In this document: in pieces, positions 6,109 to 10,669 of the stretch | Position numbering within the stretch: the stretch's first letter is position 1 | How the letters are laid out: each line of letters opens with the position of its first letter | DNA from: an uncultured Collinsella sp. | GTDB lineage: Bacteria > Actinomycetota > Coriobacteriia > Coriobacteriales > Coriobacteriaceae | DNA: 10,669 bases | Assembly (NCBI GenBank): GCA_902492185.1 | Contig: CABUKY010000052.1 | Span: 1 to 10,669 of the forward strand | Direction of reading: 5' to 3' | Notes under the pieces: generated by a model | Databases searched by the model: none | What the model was told of the DNA's origin: nothing | The model's input: the letters and a program-made list of their open reading frames with translations, nothing else | Made by a program: the position numbers and the translations under genes

Positions 6109-7356
6109 ATGGACGAAGGAGAGATGAGGGCTGGGGCCGCTCGTGTGGCCATCGATCTTGGGGACGTGTTGCCGTTCGACGGTTTCGACGAACTCCGTCA
6201 TGAGGTCTTCGCCCGTGCCCTTATCATCGAGGGAACGGGGCGACGCGCCTGCGTCCTTTCGCTTGAGGTCACCTCGATCGCTCCGGCTCTACTCGCCGAT
6301 CTGCGTGAGATTGTTGAGGATGCCGCCAATTGCAGCGGTGCTTATTCTTGGGTGGTTCCTACCCACACGTTTTCCATGCCTCACGTCCGCACTCCCGGGC
6401 ATCTTGCCGACGATGCTACCCGCAATCGCAACGAGCGCTATCGCGCAGCACTCGTCGCTGCCGCCCGCACGGCTGTCGAGCGCGCTGTTGCGGGCATTCG
6501 CTCCGTCACTCTCGCCACTGTGGAGGGCGAATGCCCCGTGAACGTTAATCGCGACATCGAGACGCCTGCCGGCTGGTGGTTGGGCTCGAATCCCAGGGGG
6601 TTTGCCGACCATACGATGCCCGTACTCGCCATAAGGGATGCCGGGGGCGAGTATGTTGCCGTGCTCGCGACGGCGGACGTTCAGTCCTCCGTGCTCGACG
6701 GGTCGCGCGACTCCGAGGGGAGGCGCATGGCGAGCGGAGACCTCTTTGGTTTTGCCGCCATGTCACTCGAGCGCGAGCTGGGCGGCGTTGCCCTGTTGCT
6801 GTCAGGCGCCGCGGGCGACCAAAGTCCGGCGGAGCGCGCCATGAACGTCATGTTCGATGCGGCCGGCGTTAAGCAGACGGTCGATGCCCATGAGGACGGA
6901 TACCGCATGTTGCACCAGCAGGGGCAGGCCTTGGGCGATGCTTTAATCGAGACCGCTCGCATGGCGCGTGAGGATGACGCTACCGGCATCGATGCCCGCA
7001 CGGTCGACGTTCTCCTGCCCGCTCAGACACGCGCCGATTTTCACTCTTTGGCTCCGCACCGAACGTATGAGTTTCATGCCGCTGGCGAGCGGCGCACGAG
7101 GGTCTATCTGCTCCGGCTGGGAAACGTCGAGCTTGTCGGCGTACAACCCGAGGTCTCGAGTGCATTCGGCGCCACTGTGCGCGCCGCTCGGTCCGGCTCT
7201 GTGTTCTTTGCCACGCTCGTCAACGGCGGACAGAAGTACCTACCGGCTCCCGACGCGTACGAAAAGATCACCTATGAGGCCATGAACTCCGGTTTTGCCG
7301 CCGGATCCCATGAGCGCCTCGTCGAAATCATCATTGCCGTCTTGAATGCGGCGTGA
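6109..7356 (+). CDS. Neutral ceramidase-like protein, active site partly lost
   Basis: A 415-residue protein resembling the N-terminal domain of neutral/alkaline non-lysosomal ceramidases, Zn amidases that split N-acyl bonds. Segments in family order are: PTHTFSMP (residues 85-91; family ATHTHSGP, so the second histidine is F88); TADVQSS (188-194; family roughly FACHP, so the zinc histidine is replaced, near V191); GAAGDQSP with candidate nucleophile S239; QPEVSSAFG with E348; and KYLPAPDAYEKITYE with Y377 and Y384. Loss of two histidines suggests altered or absent metal catalysis. No signal peptide is seen, so it should be cytoplasmic, unlike secreted ceramidases. The ATG at 6109 has AGAGGGGAG about 8 bases upstream. 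It lies 26 bases after the ACMSD-like gene and 18 before a second family member. The family call rests on motif order by eye. Confidence 0.75.
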   Translation: MDEGEMRAGAARVAIDLGDVLPFDGFDELRHEVFARALIIEGTGRRACVLSLEVTSIAPALLADLREIVEDAANCSGAYSWVVPTHTFSMPHVRTPGHLADDATRNRNERYRAALVAAARTAVERAVAGIRSVTLATVEGECPVNVNRDIETPAGWWLGSNPRGFADHTMPVLAIRDAGGEYVAVLATADVQSSVLDGSRDSEGRRMASGDLFGFAAMSLERELGGVALLLSGAAGDQSPAERAMNVMFDAAGVKQTVDAHEDGYRMLHQQGQALGDALIETARMAREDDATGIDARTVDVLLPAQTRADFHSLAPHRTYEFHAAGERRTRVYLLRLGNVELVGVQPEVSSAFGATVRAARSGSVFFATLVNGGQKYLPAPDAYEKITYEAMNSGFAAGSHERLVEIIIAVLNAA

Positions 7357-7374
7357 CACAGAAGGAGAACGTGC

Positions 7375-8493
7375 ATGAACATTGGACACGCGCGCCGCAA
7401 AATCACCCCACAGGGCGACATCTACCTGATTGGCTACCGCAATCTTCCCAACCGTCTTGAACCTGCGACGGGCGTCCATGACGACGTCTTCGCCAACGCC
7501 ATTCTCTTCCAGCAAGGCGAACGTGAAGTGTTTCTCTTTAATGCCGATGTCCTCGAGTTCGAGGAAAGCATGGCCGAGGAAGTCAAGACAATGCTCGCCG
7601 AGCGCTACGGCATTGACCGTGATTGCGTCCTGCTCTCGGCGACGCACGACCATACTTCAATCGTCGCTTACCACCGCAGCTGGTGGACGGGAAAATTCGA
7701 CGAGAACTACTACCGCTGGTTCCTCGATACCATTTGCCAATGCTTTGAGGAGTGCCGCGCCAACGCACAGCCCGCGATTTGTCGCTTGGGCAAGCGGGTC
7801 ATCACCGGTTTCTACGACAACCGCATCATCCCAGGTGAACTCGCCGACAATGAGGTCATTGTCGTATCGTTCTTCGATACCGAAGGCAAGCCATTTGCGG
7901 GCTTTGTGAACTGGGCGGTGCATTCCGCTTGCGTCGGACCCGACTGCACGGAGCTCACGAGCGAACTCGCCGGTCTCACCGGCAAAAAGCTCGCTCAGAG
8001 TCTTGGTTACTATCCGGCCATGGTCGTCGGTGCTGCTGGCGACTGTAGCGACCGCAATTTTCGCCAGGGACGCGGCATTCCCGAGGTCGAGCGCGTTTCG
8101 ACCGGTCTTGCCGAGGCGATTTCCCAGATCAAGCTCGATCGCGAGGTCGTTCTCGACCGCATCGAGCCTCAGACGTTCTATCACACCGTTGCCCATGACG
8201 ACTTTTCGCTCACGCTTAAGTGTGCCGTCATCAGTTTGGGCGGCCTGCATCTCTTTGTGTTCCCGAGTGAGCTCGGCAGCGACTTGGGTATTCGCATGAA
8301 GCGCGAATGCCCGGTCGAGGGAATAGTTTGCGGTTACACCAACGGCTATTTCGAGTATTTCCTTCCGGCACGCGAGTACGGCCTCTCCTTTGAGACCGAG
8401 CGTACTCAGATTCCCCAGGGCGAACCGGAACGTCTGTGTGACAAGTTCTGCCAGACGACGAGACTTCTCGGCGCAGCAGATTCGCGTTTGTAG
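7375..8493 (+). CDS. Neutral ceramidase-like hydrolase, motifs intact
   Basis: A 372-residue cytoplasmic protein of the neutral/alkaline ceramidase-like family, starting MNIGHARRKITPQGDIYLIG, the usual (I/V)GxAxxDITP opening. It keeps ATHDHTS (H91, H93), NWAVHSACVG (H183), GAAGDCSDR with candidate nucleophile S225, FPSELGSDLG (E299), and TNGYFEYFLPAREYG (Y328, Y335). By alignment with Pseudomonas ceramidase these match the zinc ligands, the catalytic serine and the tyrosine pair. A metal-dependent amidase is therefore plausible, though family members outside true ceramidases have unknown substrates and there is no signal peptide. The ATG at 7375 has AAGGAG 7 bases upstream. It is divergent from its upstream neighbour in sequence but shares the motif layout, including the 7-residue spacing of the final two tyrosines. 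Confidence 0.82.
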   Translation: MNIGHARRKITPQGDIYLIGYRNLPNRLEPATGVHDDVFANAILFQQGEREVFLFNADVLEFEESMAEEVKTMLAERYGIDRDCVLLSATHDHTSIVAYHRSWWTGKFDENYYRWFLDTICQCFEECRANAQPAICRLGKRVITGFYDNRIIPGELADNEVIVVSFFDTEGKPFAGFVNWAVHSACVGPDCTELTSELAGLTGKKLAQSLGYYPAMVVGAAGDCSDRNFRQGRGIPEVERVSTGLAEAISQIKLDREVVLDRIEPQTFYHTVAHDDFSLTLKCAVISLGGLHLFVFPSELGSDLGIRMKRECPVEGIVCGYTNGYFEYFLPAREYGLSFETERTQIPQGEPERLCDKFCQTTRLLGAADSRL

Positions 8494-8686
8494 ACCTGAT
8501 TGCGTGACATGGGCCAATGAGGCTCGCCGCCATGTGATCGGCATCTTCCATCTTCTCTGCCGTTTCGCATCCCGGGCGTACGTGCGTCCGCGGATTTCAA
8601 AGGGGGAAGCGGGTTCCTTGCCCTCCCACGTCGACTACGGAGGCATGAAATCGATGCTATACCCCGCTCAGAAAAAGGAGAATTCC
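8494..8686 (+). other. 193-base gap before the PTS gene, with a possible hairpin
   Basis: No convincing gene. ATCC/CGGGCG at 8569-8578 can pair with CGTCCG/GGAT at 8585-8595 (one G-U pair, one bulged C) around a TACGTG loop, followed by TTTC; this could be a weak terminator or attenuator. The PTS frame stays open upstream, with in-frame ATGs at 8645 (CGGAGG too close) and 8654, so a longer N-terminus is possible but less likely. No clear promoter is seen. Confidence 0.4.
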
Positions 8687-10129
8687 ATGAAATACCAGAA
8701 GCTTTGCGATGAAATCATCACAAAGGTCGGTGGTCGAGACAATGTGTTAGACGTGAGCCACTGCATTACGCGTCTCCGCTTCCACCTCAAGGATGAATCG
8801 CTCGCCCAGACCAATGAGCTTAAGGCGACGAAGGGCGTCGTTGACGTCATCCAGGCCGGCGGACAGTATCAGGTCGTGATTGGTGCCACTGTCGAGGCCG
8901 TCTACAACGACCTTGTTCAGATTGGCGGGTTCGACTCCAAACCCGCACTCGATATCGATGAAGGCGACGACGTCAAAAAGGGCGATCCATTCTCGCGTCT
9001 GCTGGCCATCATCTCCGAGATTCTGCAACCGGTTCTTGGCGTGCTTATGGCCGGTGGCTTTATCAAGTCGATGCTCGCGCTCTGCACGGTTGCCGGTTGG
9101 CTTGCCAAGGACAGCAATACGTATGTGACGCTCTCGGCAATCGGAGATTCGGTCTTCTATTACTTTCCGCTAATCATTGGCTGGACGTCGGCCAAGAAGT
9201 TCGGACTTAAGCCCGTTATGGGAATGGCGCTCGGCGGTATCCTCGTCTACCCGACGCTCGTTGGCCTTATGGGCGGAGATCCGCTCTACACGCTCGGCGC
9301 CGGCACGGTCTTCGAGTCCAATGTCTACGGTGATATTTTTGGCATCCCGCTGATCATGCAGAATTACTCATCGACGATTCTGCCTGCGATCTTTATCGTC
9401 TGGATTGCCTCCAAGGTACACAAGGCCCTTTCTAACGCGCTGCCCGCGCTTGTGAGCTCGTTCTTCTCCAACATCCTGACGCTCCTCATTTGCGGCATCC
9501 TTGGCCTGCTTGTGGTCGGTCCGGTCATGACGGTCCTCTCCAATATCGTTGCCCAGATCATTCTGATGCTCATCAACTTCCAACCCGCCATCGCCGGCTT
9601 CGTCATCGGCACGTTCTGGAGCCTGCTCGTCATGTTCGGCCTGCACTGGGGTATCATCCCGCTGTGGTTTCTCGATGTCGCAACCTACGGCTATGACCTC
9701 ATTAACCCGCTCGTGTATGCAGGCGGTTGTGCCATCGCCGGCGCTGTGCTTGGCATGATCATCCGAACCAAGGACTCCGAGGAAAATGCTGCCGTCAACA
9801 TTCCCGCCCTTGTCTCTTCGATTTTCGGTGTCAACGAGCCTGCGCTTTACGCCATCTTGCTGCCGCGTAAGCGCCTTATGTGGGCAACCTTTATTTCCGC
9901 TGGTGTAGGCGGCGCCATTGCCGGCCTCATGGGTGCCAAGCTCTATGCCTTCGGCGCCTCCGGCCCGCTCGGTTTCCCGAGCTTTATTAACCCTGCCGGC
10001 ATCGACACGGGCTTTATCGGCCTTGTCATCTCCGGTGTGGTCGCTTTCGTTCTGGCTCTTGTCGCCGCTATGGTGATCGGTACCAAGAAGGACGAGGGCG
10101 GTAAGGCACTCAACATCTCGGTGGACTAG
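8687..10129 (+). CDS. PTS EIIBC permease, glucose/beta-glucoside class
   Basis: Phosphotransferase-system permease that imports and phosphorylates a sugar, 480 residues in the cytoplasmic membrane. The IIB domain is residues about 1-80 with phosphocysteine C26 in VLDVSHCITRLRFHLKDES. A charged linker follows (DIDEGDDVKKGD). The IIC domain covers about 105-470 with many hydrophobic segments, FGLHWGIIPLWFLDVATYGY and NEPALYAILLP (E384), the counterpart of the GITEPA motif of BglF-type permeases. No IIA domain is present, so phosphate must come from a IIA encoded elsewhere. I chose the ATG at 8687 because AAAGGAG lies 6 bases upstream. It follows the ceramidase-like pair on the same strand and is closed by a terminator, so it probably imports the operon's substrate. 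Specificity cannot be assigned. Confidence 0.93.
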   Translation: MKYQKLCDEIITKVGGRDNVLDVSHCITRLRFHLKDESLAQTNELKATKGVVDVIQAGGQYQVVIGATVEAVYNDLVQIGGFDSKPALDIDEGDDVKKGDPFSRLLAIISEILQPVLGVLMAGGFIKSMLALCTVAGWLAKDSNTYVTLSAIGDSVFYYFPLIIGWTSAKKFGLKPVMGMALGGILVYPTLVGLMGGDPLYTLGAGTVFESNVYGDIFGIPLIMQNYSSTILPAIFIVWIASKVHKALSNALPALVSSFFSNILTLLICGILGLLVVGPVMTVLSNIVAQIILMLINFQPAIAGFVIGTFWSLLVMFGLHWGIIPLWFLDVATYGYDLINPLVYAGGCAIAGAVLGMIIRTKDSEENAAVNIPALVSSIFGVNEPALYAILLPRKRLMWATFISAGVGGAIAGLMGAKLYAFGASGPLGFPSFINPAGIDTGFIGLVISGVVAFVLALVAAMVIGTKKDEGGKALNISVD

Positions 10130-10149
10130 TCTTTCTGCGCACTTTAACT

Positions 10150-10190
10150 AAATATGCCTCGGACGGCGACGTGCCGCCCGAGGCATATTT
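10150..10190. terminator. Bidirectional terminator between the PTS and LysR genes
   Basis: AAATATGCCTCGG (10150-10162) pairs perfectly with CCGAGGCATATTT (10178-10190). CGGC/GCCG pair again inside the loop. The A/T ends supply a T stretch in both directions, so it can serve the PTS operon and the convergent LysR gene. The 62 bases between it and the LysR stop hold nothing else visible. Confidence 0.88.
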
Positions 10191-10252
10191 GTATTATGTG
10201 CCGTTGTCAGCGTGTTTGCGGACACAGGTCTGCGGTTGTGGAGCAGCGGGGA

Positions 10253-10669
10253 TTATGACGGTCGTGCCGCGGTGGAAGATGTACGGTCGCCCTGCAGGAG
10301 CTGACGGTAGGGGAGGAAGCCGATGAACGAGACGACCGCCTGCGAGTGCGCGGCGTTCCGCTTGAGGTAGAGCCTGACCTCGGAGGTCGTCGCGGGCTCA
10401 AGCGGCACCAGGGCTACCTTTCCGCTGGCAAGCGATTCCGCCGGCTTGCGCATGAGGAATGAGACGCCGGCGCCGCGCGCGACAAGGGAGATGATGTTCT
10501 CGGCTCGTTTGCCGGTGAACGTAACACGTGGGCCAAATTCAGCTTCGCGACAAAGGGAAAGGACGAGCTCGCTTACGAACGAGCCTTGGGGAAGCATGAG
10601 GAAATTCTCGTCGATAAGGTCGTCTATCTCAACGGCGTCACGTTCGGCGAGCGGATGGTCGAGCGGAAG
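10253..10669 (-). CDS. LysR-type regulator, C-terminal part
   Basis: The C-terminal half of a LysR effector-binding domain, 138 codons; the HTH and first half lie beyond the right edge. Visible family segments are LPLDHPLAERDAVEIDDLID, NFLMLPQGSFVSELV, and NIISLVARGAGVSFLMRK, the usual late segment, followed by AHSQAVVSFIGFLPYRQLL near the end. The frame is open to the window edge, so the ATG at 10597 is internal and not the start. The gene is convergent with the PTS operon. It is a possible but unproven regulator of that operon. The effector is unknown. Confidence 0.85.
   Translation of the reverse strand, partial: LPLDHPLAERDAVEIDDLIDENFLMLPQGSFVSELVLSLCREAEFGPRVTFTGKRAENIISLVARGAGVSFLMRKPAESLASGKVALVPLEPATTSEVRLYLKRNAAHSQAVVSFIGFLPYRQLLQGDRTSSTAARPS

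Noticed and set aside
8646..8659. TGAAATCGATGCTA, similar to a catabolite-response (cre) element
   Set aside because: It matches the cre consensus imperfectly, and CcpA-type control is not expected if the host is an actinobacterium.
8390..8686. Upstream extension of the PTS reading frame
   Set aside because: It overlaps the end of the ceramidase-like gene, has no family similarity, and the strong ribosome binding site is at 8674-8680 before the ATG at 8687.

Overview
The window is bacterial, with high G+C, dense genes, GTG as well as ATG starts and clear Shine-Dalgarno sites. Gene content (Kup, an EamA exporter with a divergent LysR, an AlaA-type aminotransferase behind an Xre-like domain, a Glc-family PTS permease) and composition fit a gut actinobacterium of the Coriobacteriia, possibly Collinsella. 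That assignment is an impression, not a measurement.

Left part (1-3170). A minus-strand kup potassium transporter gene runs off the left edge. Upstream of it is a minus-strand EamA/DMT exporter gene. A LysR-type regulator diverges from the exporter, and a GTTCAC-N5-GTGAAC inverted repeat lies in their shared control region.

Middle (3171-4890). One open frame joins an N-terminal Xre/lambda-repressor-like HTH domain to a complete AlaA-type alanine aminotransferase. A strong internal ribosome binding site and an ATG lie exactly where ordinary AlaA begins, so the gene may make both a fusion and a plain enzyme. Four AATTGAAC boxes surround the gene's promoter and look like its autoregulatory operator. 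A strong hairpin terminator closes the unit.

Right part (4890-10190). A probable four-gene operon follows. It encodes an ACMSD-like (Amidohydrolase_2) protein that has lost several metal ligands, two consecutive but divergent cytoplasmic relatives of neutral ceramidase (the first lacking active-site histidines, the second keeping them), and a PTS EIIBC permease of the glucose/beta-glucoside class without its own IIA. The simplest reading is uptake and phosphorylation of a sugar-containing compound followed by cytoplasmic hydrolysis, perhaps of an amide bond. The substrate cannot be told from sequence. A bidirectional terminator separates this operon from a convergent, partial LysR-type regulator at the right edge.

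The most noteworthy items are the HTH-AlaA fusion with its internal start and phased operator boxes, and the PTS-linked operon pairing an intact with a degenerate ceramidase-like protein next to a metal-site-degenerate ACMSD homologue.
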